Assembly: GCF_000226115.1 (NCBI RefSeq)
Contig: NC_016457.1
Span: 2,728,001-2,792,000, forward strand
Reading direction: 5' to 3'
Length of the DNA stretch: 64,000 nucleotides
DNA from: Thermothielavioides terrestris NRRL 8126
Taxonomy: Eukaryota; Ascomycota; Sordariomycetes; Sordariales; Chaetomiaceae
Positions 43,715 to 54,696 of this stretch are shown here, piece after piece. The notes under the pieces are model-generated. The model saw nothing but the letters and a program-made list of their open reading frames with translations. It had not been told where the DNA came from and made no database searches. Made by a program: the position numbers and the translations under genes. The stretch's first letter is position 1, and every line of letters starts with the position of its first letter.

Positions 43715-45124
43715 TCACACCGACTCAATCAAGCTCCATGGGCCCGGGATATTGACCCTCCCATAAGTCTCAGCGCTTGCCTTCGCCAACTCGTGGGTCA
43801 AACCGGCTCCTCCGGTGAAGACGTACGGCTTCTCAGCTGCCGAGTTGAGCTCGGCAGCCCGGTGCTTGACCAAGGCCATAAACGCCCTGAAGTACTCCGA
43901 GTCCCTCTCGGCCGCCAGCGCCACCTGCTCCAGCTCCTTGGCCTCTCGCACCAGCTCCATCAGCCACGGCGGCCGGCTGCGGTCATTCTTGGCCGCCATA
44001 AGCGCGTCCTGTTCGTCCAAGCACTGGATCATCCCGATCAGTTGCTCCAGTCCCGCCACCGCTTTCGCCCGCGCCTCCTTCTGCTGCTTCTCACCCGCCG
44101 GCGCCTTTCCGCTCTGGCGGCCAAGCCCGGCCAGCGACAGCCCCTTCTCCTTCAGCTTCATCTCCAGCTCCGCCGACTCCCCGTCCAGTTTCTCCGCCTT
44201 GGCCAGGCTGATGAGGGTCCCCAACGAGCTCGCGAACCGCGTCACGTCCCACCGCCGGCGCCGGCCGGGCGGCTCGACGCCCGGCGCGGGCGAGGACAGG
44301 TTTTCATCGTCATCGTCATCATCCCACACGGTGGTGCCAGCGGCTCGCGCTTGCTCCATCTTGTACATCGCCACGCTGTCGGCCAGCGATTCGGTGGCGG
44401 TGCGCGACCAGCCGAAGTCGCCGATGTAGAAGTCCGGAAGGGCGTCGTCGTCGCTGCCGTCGGTGCGGTCCAAGTGCACGAACACGTTGCCGGTGTGCAG
44501 GTCGCAGTGGTAGACCGCCTCGGGCCCGGCCTGGTACATGACGTGCAGGGTCTCGCAGACCTGGGCGATGCAGCGCGCGAGGATGCAGACCGGGAACCGG
44601 GGGGCTTCCTTCCGGCGGAGCTTCGGGGCTGGCTGGAAACAGCCGTTCTCGTCGAAGTCGCCGAGGTCGCGCCCCATGGTCCAGTCACGCGACCAGTCGA
44701 CGAGGGTGCCGCTGTTGCACAGCTTGAGGTAGGTCACCCGGGTGCAGACCAGCTTCGGCTTGGGCCCGTCGGACATCACGGGGAAGTCGTCGTGCGAGAT
44801 GCAGGTCGTCCAGCGGGGGGTGAGTGCCGGCTGCGGGTGGACAGGGTTGAGGCGCACCGACTCGAGGTAGTCGAGGATGCGGACCTCGCGGTCTTCGCGC
44901 AGCTTGGTTAGATCGTACATGTCCTTGAGGGGAAGCTTTCTCTTGCTCACTTTTCGGACTGCCACTTCGTGCGTGAAGATGTTGGCCACCAGCTGGACGG
45001 TGCTCTGTGAGCCCACCCCCAGCATTTCGAGGTAGATGTAGGACTCGCCTAACTTGGAGTCGAAGATGAAGGCGTAGCCGGCCTTGCCGGTCTCGACACA
45101 GCCGGCGGAAGGAAAGGTAAACAT
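43715..45124 (-). CDS. Divergent protein-kinase-like protein
   Basis: Single exon, 469 aa. The fold is protein-kinase-like although the sequence is far from standard families. Visible: a glycine-loop-like LGVGSQSTVQLV (residues 35-46), VAVRKVSKRK with Lys58 as the likely ATP lysine, a helix with REDREVRILDYL, the catalytic loop YHCDLHTGNVFV (His206-Cys-Asp208 ... Asn213, HCD in place of HRD) and IGDFGWS (Asp236 of DFG). After DFG there is an acidic insertion (VWDDDDDDENLSS) and a basic patch (PPGRRRRWDV). A long Ala/Glu/Lys helical C-terminal half follows, where the usual C-lobe motifs are not obvious. All catalytic residues are present, so activity is possible. The opposite strand is also open for 1.2 kb, but that is a composition effect. 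I cannot name a function. Confidence 0.72.
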   Translation of the reverse strand: MFTFPSAGCVETGKAGYAFIFDSKLGESYIYLEMLGVGSQSTVQLVANIFTHEVAVRKVSKRKLPLKDMYDLTKLREDREVRILDYLESVRLNPVHPQPALTPRWTTCISHDDFPVMSDGPKPKLVCTRVTYLKLCNSGTLVDWSRDWTMGRDLGDFDENGCFQPAPKLRRKEAPRFPVCILARCIAQVCETLHVMYQAGPEAVYHCDLHTGNVFVHLDRTDGSDDDALPDFYIGDFGWSRTATESLADSVAMYKMEQARAAGTTVWDDDDDDENLSSPAPGVEPPGRRRRWDVTRFASSLGTLISLAKAEKLDGESAELEMKLKEKGLSLAGLGRQSGKAPAGEKQQKEARAKAVAGLEQLIGMIQCLDEQDALMAAKNDRSRPPWLMELVREAKELEQVALAAERDSEYFRAFMALVKHRAAELNSAAEKPYVFTGGAGLTHELAKASAETYGRVNIPGPWSLIESV

Positions 45125-46354
45125 GGCGTCTGCTGGAGAGGGAGTGTGACCGAGTGTACCTGGCTCCGTGAGTTGCAGTTGCCCTTGGTATGCGGCGCCG
45201 GGGCGTGTAGAGAGAGATTCTCTCTGAACTGGAAGACGACGTGGAGGGCATATTTAATATCTGTCGTGTAAACATCTACACAATTCTATAATTCTGTGTG
45301 GACTCAGGATAGCAGAGCTGTGATGCTATCAGTAGGATTGCGGATGGCGGCTGTTCGAGGACACTTATACTATTTTCATAACAAAGGCACCTTTCCGAAT
45401 AAAAGTGAGAGCCGCCATTGTAATGTTTTACAATTCTTGCAGCCAGCATGGATTCTGTGGCTGGATCAATCAGTGAAGCATCAGTGTTCTCGAATTCGAG
45501 CAATACCTGCCGCCCCTACTCGTCCAGAGGTCGCTGTCAACGCCGAGTGCAAACTTGCCCGCTGCATGGGGGAGAAACATAAGCCCAAGAGCTGCTCCTG
45601 ACAGTCCTAATCTGTTCTTCGAATACATATTTTAGTCACCAGGCAGGTAAGCGGTCCAGAATCATGAAAGCCTTTACTCCTCGCTGTCTAGTTAGGCATC
45701 TACTTCTTCTCATCACACATTCCGTGAGTAAGTTATCTTCTTCTCTGAGTCCCAAGTACTTGAGATGACTTTTCTCTTCGATCAGATATTGGCTGGCTTT
45801 CTTGGAGTTATGATTTATTCCTGGTAGTTTGGCTTCTTCTACTCTCTGGCACCGCCCCTTCCGGGATCTCTGCTGGAATGACGGCCTTCCAATATCCATG
45901 CCTGTTATTCTCGACAACCTGCTCAGTGGATAATCCGGCAAAAGCCCTGGAGCTCATGGTCGCCAGAAATTATCGCGCCAATGGTAGCTGGCTTCATCAA
46001 GGTAGCATTTCCCGTTCTGGCCCTTTCCCCAGGTTCTATACGCCGATCCCTGGCAGCAAGTTACACAGTAATTGCTTCCGGTGGGCCGTGTCCTCTCGCG
46101 GTATCCAAGTCTGACTACCGGGTAAATCAGCCTCCTTCTCGCCATTGCCAAGCAAATTACTTCCGTGGCCTTCGGGCAACGAGCATCCGCATCTTAACAC
46201 CACCCACCCTAGTACATACGATGTACAAAAGGCACGCCAGCCATGGCGCGCGCTCGTGCTTCTCTTGGCCTACGTACTAGCGACATCCATCTATCACCCT
46301 GTTGTATCTGCCAAGACTTGGTGATAACCCAAGTAGTCGTCCGCCATCTTCACC
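45125..46354. other. Divergent intergenic region, kinase-like / SGNH hydrolase
   Basis: 1.2 kb without a supported gene. A short inverted repeat around AGAGAGATTCTCTCT lies at about 45210-45225, close to the kinase-like gene's start. Nothing else is distinct. Confidence 0.35.
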
Positions 46355-47763
46355 ATGCTGCTAGGCACCTCTGGGTGGGCAGGCATTGCCGCCTCGTTGC
46401 TTCTCTTCTCCCCGCAATGGACCGCCGCGGCACCAACCCGAGATGATGTTGACCACAAGGGGAACGCTCTGGGTCCGCGAGCCGACGACGACTGGCATTG
46501 GGTGGCCACGTGGACGTCGATGCCGCAGCTAGTTGAGCAGAGCAACATGCCTCCCTCCCCCTTCGTAAGCAGCCGGTGCCCGAGTCCTGGTATCCAAGCT
46601 GAGGATCACCGTGACTGACAAACCCAACATAGACCGGAGGCGGCGGTGTCTTCAAGGATGCCACCCTCCGCCAGACGCTTCACCTCTCTGTCGGCGCCGA
46701 GCGGTTACGCATCCAAATTAGCAACACCTTCGGCGGCAGCGACCTGCCCATCACGGCCGCCACGATCGCCCTGCCCACAGGCGACAAGCCCGGCTCCGCC
46801 AGCATCGACACCTCCACCCTCAAGCCGCTCACCTTCAACAACGGTTCGACCTCCATCACCATCCCCCGCGGACAGGTTGCCTACACCGACCCGATCGACT
46901 TCTCAGTCGCCGCGCAGGCCAACATCGCCGTGACGCTCTACTCCCAGCCGGGGCAGTCCGGCAGCAGCATCACCGGCCACCCGGGGAGCCGCACGACCTC
47001 GCACATGCAGGCGGGCAACCACGCGAGCGCAGCCACCCTCTCCGGCGGCAGCAGCACCAAGCACTGGTACTTCCTCAGCGCGGTCGAGGCGTGGTCACCG
47101 CCCACCACCGGCGCGCTGGTGGTCCTCGGCGACAGCATCAGCGACGGGCGCGGCAGCACCGACGACGCCAACAACCGCTGGCCCGATCTCCTCCTGGCGC
47201 GGCTGCAAAAGGCCTCCTCCTCCTCCTCGCCGTCGGGAACCAACCTCTCCCAAATCGCAGTCGTCAACGAAGCGGCGGGCGGCAACGCAGTGCTCTCGGG
47301 GGGGCTGGGGCCGACGCTGCTGTCGCGGTACAAGCGGGACGCGCTGCAGGTGGCGGGGGTGCGGTGGGTGCTGGTGTTCGAGGGGGTGAACGACATCGGC
47401 GGGGCGGCGACGGACGCGGGCACGCAGGCCGGGGTGGCGAGCCGGCTGGAGCAGGCGTTCGCGCAGATCGCGCGGGACTGCAAGGCGGCCGGGCTGCGCA
47501 CGATCGGCGCCACCATCACGCCGTTCGGCGGCAGCGGCCAGGCGTACTCGAACCCGACGCGCGAGCAGACCCGCGAGAAGGTCAACGACTGGATCCTCAC
47601 CAGCGGCACGTTCGACGAGACGGTCGACTTCGCCGCGATCGTGGCCGACAAGTCCGTCAAGAGCCAGCTGGCGAGGCAGTATGATAGCGGCGATCACTTG
47701 CATCCCAATGTGGCGGGCTATCAGGCCATTGCGGACGGGTTTCCGCTGGATGTGTTTCAGTGA
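46355..47763 (+). CDS. Secreted SGNH/GDSL-type hydrolase
   Basis: Predicted extracellular esterase. Exons 46355-46564 and 46633-47763 give 446 aa. The N-terminus is a signal peptide (MLLGTSGWAGIAASLLLFSP then QWTAAAP). A beta-rich N-terminal domain (TGGGGVFKDATLRQTLHLSV, RLRIQISNTFGGSDLPI) precedes the SGNH domain. Block I is VVLGDSISDGRG with Ser238 as nucleophile, block III GVND (Asn323), and block V GDHLHPN with Asp424 and His427 completing the triad. This two-domain layout is known in fungal secreted GDSL esterases whose substrates are mostly undefined; a polysaccharide acetyl esterase is one possibility. The gene converges with the P450, with 137 bp between stop codons. Confidence 0.9.
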
Positions 47764-47899
47764 GGGGATTAGGGAAGGGGAAGGGAGAGGGAGAATCTAA
47801 AAAGGGGCAAGACCCTCGAGTGACATTGAAATTGTGGGATTGTTGGGAATGATATGATTCCCAGTAATTCTATTGAAAACATAAGCAAAACTGGGAGGG

Positions 47900-49987
47900 T
47901 CATTCCTGGCGAGCCCCCAAAGCGGCGACCTCTGCATCCAACAACGCTTTCGACTTGGTAGAGCGGCTGGTGATCGACGTTTTGAAAGGCAGCACAATCC
48001 TGCTCTGACCGTCAGCACAGTCGATGATAAAAATCTCGCGGCGTGGAACGAACGCTTGACCCCGGAACGACCATTCCGGCTCGAAGGGGGCCGGTTGCCC
48101 GTCCGCTCCCAGCGGCCAGTTGATATCGACAGTCGCAAGCATGGTGGCGAGGACGATGAGGAGACTGTTCTCGGCGAGATTCCGGCCGATGCAGATGCTG
48201 AAAAGTCCGTCAGTCAGTATCTCAACTGGAAAGCGCATCACATTCCACCCCTGAAACTCGGGCTGTTCATACCGCCTCCCGAATCCAAAGTTCCCCACCG
48301 GCAACGGTTCCCCGTTCCCGCCCCGGTCCCTGGGCAGGTACCGCTCGGGCCAGAAACGGAACGGCTCGGCGTAGATGGACTCGTCGTGAAGCATGGCCCA
48401 CACGTTTGGGTAGACGATTGTGCCCTTGGGGATGAACATGCCGTTGTATACGTCGTCGGCTAGGCTGGCGTGGGGGATTCCTAGGGGAGACAGCGGGTTC
48501 ATGCGGTAGGTCTCCTGCAGGATCAGGTTCGTGTAGGGCAGGTTGGGAATATCATCCATGATAGGCAGCCTGTCTTTGCCCACGACGCGGTCGATTTCCT
48601 GCTGGGCCTTGCGCTGCACGTCCGGTTCTGCATGAGATAGAGGACGAGCAGCATGAGGGTAGCGGCTGTCTGAGAAGGAATAAGCAACGCAGCGATGTTG
48701 AGGATCGGGTGGTTGTTTGGCTCACCGTGTCATTGCCAGCTATGACAATAGTGGCCGCCGCTCCCTTGATGTCCTCTATGCTGAATTCGCTGGGCAATCC
48801 CTTTTGAGTGTCCTCGTGCAGAATTCCGATTCTCGTGCGGACAAAGGATTGACTGTCGGCGCCCGAGGCCTGCATGGCCAGGATCAGCACGCTCAGGCAC
48901 ACTTGCAAGGAGCCAACTGAGGAGGAATTGATCATACCATGCGGCTCAATGCAGCTTTAAAGGGCAGGCTCGTGATATTCTCAATGGCAGATCTCCAGGT
49001 GCGGGCGTACCGCAGCCTCTCCATGAACGGAAGCCAGTCCGGGAAATAGCGAGCTGTGGATAACAGTTTGATTAGAATCTTCTTGAACTGACAGGCTAAC
49101 GCTGCAACAGGAATCCTTACTCGCCGGGAATCGGTCCATGATGGAGCTCGCCGGAGCGCCAGACTTTCCAACGGCGTTGGCAGCATTCTCGGCCAACCGG
49201 ATCCACCGGCTGCTCGGGCCATCGACCTCAAGACCGTAGGATATCTTGAGCACGATGGCCACGGCGAACCTTCTGACGGCGGTGAGCCAGTGGTCCGGAT
49301 TGTCGATCATGCCCTGGCAGCAAACAAGTGCCTCCTTCCGCTGCATGGCGGCGTACTGGCCGACGTTGGACCTTGTAAACGGCGGGCGTAGGACCCTCCG
49401 GTGGAGATGGTACTTGGGACCCCAGCGGAGCCAGGTGAGCGTCGGCGACCAGCCCATCCTGTGACCAGTCAGCTTCTGCTTTGTAAATGCCTCCAGGAGC
49501 TGGAAAACAGGGCGGTGATGCATACTCCTCAAACATGACAAAGCGGGGCCGGTCCGCATAGTTGGCGCCTCGCTTTTCGAGCAGCTCGGTCGCGGCGGCG
49601 AGGCTGTGGAGGACGATCCACTTCGTGCCAAAGGTATGGAAGTATAGGACATCGCTCTCTGCATACGGGCGATGGCACCATCCCCTAATGTTAGTGGGGG
49701 CAGCCAACCGAAGAACGGAGCGCATGGTTTAAACGCAAGGCCATACTGTATTCCCTGGCCCACTCGGCGTACCGCTTGAACGCGGCGTCTTGCGGCACCG
49801 TACGGCAGTGTCCCAGCAATGGCTCCGGCGGAGGTCCCGGCGGAAGCGGGAAGTTGCCCCTCCCGCGTGCCCGGAGCGTGCGGAGCGCGACGAGGACGAT
49901 GGCGACAGTCAGCGCGAGGATGGCGGCGGGGCGCCAGATGCCCGGGCCACTGATAGGCTCAAGAGCGGGCTCCATTGTGATCAGCAT
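47900..49987 (-). pseudogene. Cytochrome P450 monooxygenase, apparent 1-nt frameshift
   Basis: Microsomal class II P450 in type. Exons on the minus strand: 49987-49747, 49658-49526, 49458-49121, 49053-48938, 48869-48726, 48669-48273 and 48197-47900. Landmarks: an N-terminal membrane anchor (AAILALTVAIVLVALRTL), the hinge FPLPPGPPPEPLLG, SDVLYFHTFGTKWIVLHS, helix I IVIAGNDTTAATLM, QRKAQQEIDRVVG, the ExxR in LQETYRMNPLSP, FWPERYLP, and the heme loop FGFGRR|ICIGRNLAENSLL. It recalls the fungal CYP64 (OrdA/AflQ) type. All exons agree in phase except inside exon 6. There TAATLMLLVLYLMQN and PDVQRKAQQ lie in frames offset by one base near 48624, as if a C had been lost (AACCGGAC where AACCCGGAC is expected). 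A sequencing error would make it an intact 555-aa gene. The intron splitting the heme loop is 75 nt and stop-free. Confidence 0.82.
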
Positions 49988-51733
<1,746 letters not shown>

Positions 51734-52317
51734 TTACGGCTTCCCTAACCAAACCATCAAATCGTCCTGTCCTCCCTCGCTCAGAGCAAATTTGTCGCCC
51801 TGCTGCATCTCGGGCGTGAACGGCAGGTGCTTTGTCGGCTTACGCTGGTATTTACCACCGCGACCGCTCTCCTTAGGCACCAGCACCGTCTCCCAATTCA
51901 TTCCATGCATGTCTTTCACTTCTAGTATCCACGTCCCTCGCCAGTTGCTCTCCTCTTGAACGATCTGCTGGAAGCGCCAGGGAAACTCCGCCATCCTGCC
52001 CAACAACGTGAGCTTGTTTTTTTCTCCTGATTGGGACATCGGGAGCAGCTCGGGAGCAAAGGAGCTGTCTCGGGCGCAATCAAGAGCTACCCGAAACCGT
52101 GATTGGTAAACAAAAGCTCGGGTTTGACATACCTCTTGAATTGCCATCCTCTCTGGGGCGGAGACTTGGCAGGTTGAGGCGGGGGTTCGATTCCTTTGCA
52201 TTGCAGCCGTTCCGCCTCCTTCTCGTTCTTGCGTATCGTGCGTCCGAGTTGGTAGTCTTTCCATGCCTGGCGGACGGCAGAACATGGTTTCTTCAGAATA
52301 TTGGAGAGTTTACCCAT
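51734..52317 (-). CDS. Uncharacterised small protein
   Basis: Tentative model on the minus strand with exons 52317-52133 and 52064-51734, 171 aa. I do not recognise it. The N-terminus is basic and helical (MGKLSNILKKPCSAVRQAWK, then RTIRKNEKEAERLQ), followed by Pro-rich EPPPQPAKSPPQRGWQFKR. The second exon holds a compact, Trp-containing block (NKLTLLGRMAEFPWRFQQIV, ESNWRGTWILEVKDMHGMN) and ends LMVWLGKP. Donor GTATGT is good. The acceptor was chosen for phase (GACAG|CTCC), and other acceptors leave the wrong phase. The transition to a plausible domain supports a real gene, but exon borders are uncertain. Confidence 0.5.
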
Positions 52318-53157
52318 ACCCTAAGTCACTATTAGGCGCTTGCAAGGAGACAAAAGAATGTATTTATCATAGTGAGGACGGACTTAACTAGCTGATGTCG
52401 ACAACGGAAAGCGCTGTTGCAGATGGTACGTGATGCGCTGAATCTAGAATATCGAGCAGGTCCGGGAACAGGTCCGGGAAATCCTCGATGGGGCAGTGAA
52501 AAGGGTGGGTGGACTGGCCAAGGTATCTAGATGTCTTCTGATGGATGATGGATGATGGATGATGGAAAGTGGAAACGCATGATGAGGGAAAGATGAAAGC
52601 AGGATGATGGTCCAAAACGTATGCAAGACGTACGGTGCAGGCTCCTGGCCCACGCAACAAGTCGTGCACATGAATATGATGCCTATAACTTACTAACATT
52701 GCTGAAGGTCGAGGGTAAGAGTAATTCACGTGCCCGTAACCATGTCGAGGAGAACCGTTTGCTGGAACCGACTGTTTGACCGCCAGCTTGCCTCTTCACA
52801 CTCCATCCAACCGGTCGGGTTTTGGACCAGTCAAAATCTGTTGGATCAGATTGAGCAGGAGTCTTGAGTCTGGCCCAGGTCAGCTAGGATTAACAAGGGC
52901 AGCTGTGACGGTAGCGCAATTTAGGGGATCAGCTGCCCCTGCCCAGAAGTGGAGCCCCCCCACAACCGAAAGCCGTTGAGTTTCCGGAGGACGGATCCTG
53001 GGAGGCCGATTTCTCCAGATGCCCAAGCTTCCTTTCCTTCCATCTTCCCTCAGCAACGCGCTCTCTGTGAGCGGTTGATCCACTCCTTCCAGGCCAAACT
53101 CACCGTATACGCTTGTGAGCTGCCGTCCATTCGTTTTCGAACGATCTGCCGACCACC
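52318..53157. other. Divergent intergenic region
   Basis: 840 bp with a short GGATGAT repeat at 52541-52565. No gene supported. Confidence 0.4.
52541..52565. repeat. GGATGAT tandem repeat
   Basis: About three and a half tandem copies of a 7-bp unit GGATGAT. Confidence 0.8.
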
Positions 53158-53976
53158 ATGCCTACCAAGGGCCACCACCGCTCTCGGTCGTCGATCGACC
53201 GCGTCATCGAGCTGCTGGCCGACCTCGAGGAATCCCAAATCGCCGTCCTTCTGGACGAACTGAACCACACCACATCCAGCAATGTGCCTGTGTCGGAGGC
53301 AATTGCACTATTTGAGCAGCATGCGAACAAGCCGAGGCGGAGATTTGGCCGCTCGCCGTCGCCCGTGAGAGCACTGCAGGTCGAACTGGAGCGACGTCAC
53401 AGCAAGCGGATCTCCTCGGCACCCGAACCGAAGGTCCGCACCAAGGCAGCCTCTTTTACACCACCCACCCTGCGGCAACAGACAGCCCTACCGCCAGATC
53501 CTCCGTCAGTCTCGCCGCCAGCTCAACCCGCGCCGAAGCACCTGCATTCCGACCGACCCGATCACACCGAGCGGCCCTCCTTAACGCTCCCTCCCCCGGT
53601 GCCCATCGAGCGGCCCAAGTCACCCAAGTCGTCCCCGGCCGGCTCACCATCAGATTTCCGACCGCCTTCGTACAAGAGGATCAGCCGGCCCACGTTCCTT
53701 TCGCCGACGGCCACGGCCGAGCTGCACCTGCTATTGCTAGCCTTCTTCAACGACAACCCGACCTCCGCAACCACGCCGGCCACGCCGTCCCCCTCCACGC
53801 CGCAGTTCTTCGGCATGTCCCATTCTCCCTTCTCCGATTTCGAGCCCGAGCCGTGCACGCCGGGCCTCGATCTCCTCGAGCCCTCGCCGTTTCGGACCCC
53901 AAGCACTTCGTCCGGAAGGAGTATCCGGACGATGCCCAGCATGAGCAGCATCTTCGAGGTTTTGACGTCGCAGTGA
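53158..53976 (+). CDS. Uncharacterised Ser/Pro-rich protein
   Basis: Single exon, 272 aa, start in good context (CCACCATGCC). Not recognised. Residues 10-60 form a helical segment (SSIDRVIELLADLEESQIAV, then LLDELNHTT; later EAIALFEQHANKPRRRFGR). The middle is proline-rich and basic (PPPVPIERPKSPKSSPAGSP), with several SP and TP sites that could be proline-directed phosphorylation or SH3-binding motifs. A short hydrophobic helix (TATAELHLLLLAFF) precedes another Ser/Thr/Pro tail ending SSIFEVLTSQ. There is no signal peptide and no catalytic motif. It may be a scaffold or regulator, but that is only a guess from composition. Confidence 0.6.
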   Translation: MPTKGHHRSRSSIDRVIELLADLEESQIAVLLDELNHTTSSNVPVSEAIALFEQHANKPRRRFGRSPSPVRALQVELERRHSKRISSAPEPKVRTKAASFTPPTLRQQTALPPDPPSVSPPAQPAPKHLHSDRPDHTERPSLTLPPPVPIERPKSPKSSPAGSPSDFRPPSYKRISRPTFLSPTATAELHLLLLAFFNDNPTSATTPATPSPSTPQFFGMSHSPFSDFEPEPCTPGLDLLEPSPFRTPSTSSGRSIRTMPSMSSIFEVLTSQ

Positions 53977-54696
53977 ACTGAATCTACCGTTGCCACGACA
54001 AGCTTTTGCACCAGTATCAAACGTAATTGTACGATAGGGGAGGGAAGGTCTGGGATGATATCCGAGCTGCAGAGCTCTTTGTTTCTTGCTACACGAGTTG
54101 CTTGTTTCTTTGCGGAGGCGAATACAATCTCCCTTGGGAGAGTTTAATCACGATCCGTTCGTCTCAAATTCTCGTCATTGGTCCGAGCAGATTCGTGTTT
54201 TCAGTCCCGACACACTCCATACTGATTACAGAGTGCTCGTCCTTTGAGCCACAACTGCCGCTGTCCAAAATAGACACCTTCGCTCCCACCTCAGCAGCTT
54301 ACTTCGCCACCTGCCTCATCTTGCCGCCCGATACACACCTCATCCCAACACCGAGCCCGCCCCTGCTCTATAGTGATCAGTGGTCCTACCTAAACAGCTA
54401 TGTAGGCTGTGATTGTCGTGTGAAAGTGCGTTGAAAAACTGGATCGTGCCCACAGAGGCTATGACAGACCCCGATAGACGCTGGGAAAAAGGGCGTCAAA
54501 CAAAGCGCTTCGGGTCAATAACCCCAAGTACACCACTGTATCCGGGGCCGAGGTAATAGTGAATCGATTCCGGGTATAATGCTCTATCATAGGTGCTGTT
54601 ACAGTATTCATACAACCCGCCCGCCCATCCATCCAGCAGTTTACAGGGAGGGCAAGTCCGTCGACGCGCTCTAGGGTATGTCCCCCCAAGCACCGC
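53977..54696. other. Convergent intergenic region
   Basis: 720 bp, no gene recognised; presumed 3' UTRs of the flanking genes. Confidence 0.4.

Noticed and set aside
43694..44911. 405-codon frame antisense to the kinase-like gene
   Set aside because: Composition shadow: Leu/Arg/His-rich translation, while the other strand carries kinase catalytic motifs.
52184..52194. Perfect RNA polymerase III B-box-like word GGTTCGATTCC
   Set aside because: The flanks cannot form a T-arm stem or an acceptor stem, no A-box lies at the right distance, and the site is inside a plausible coding exon.
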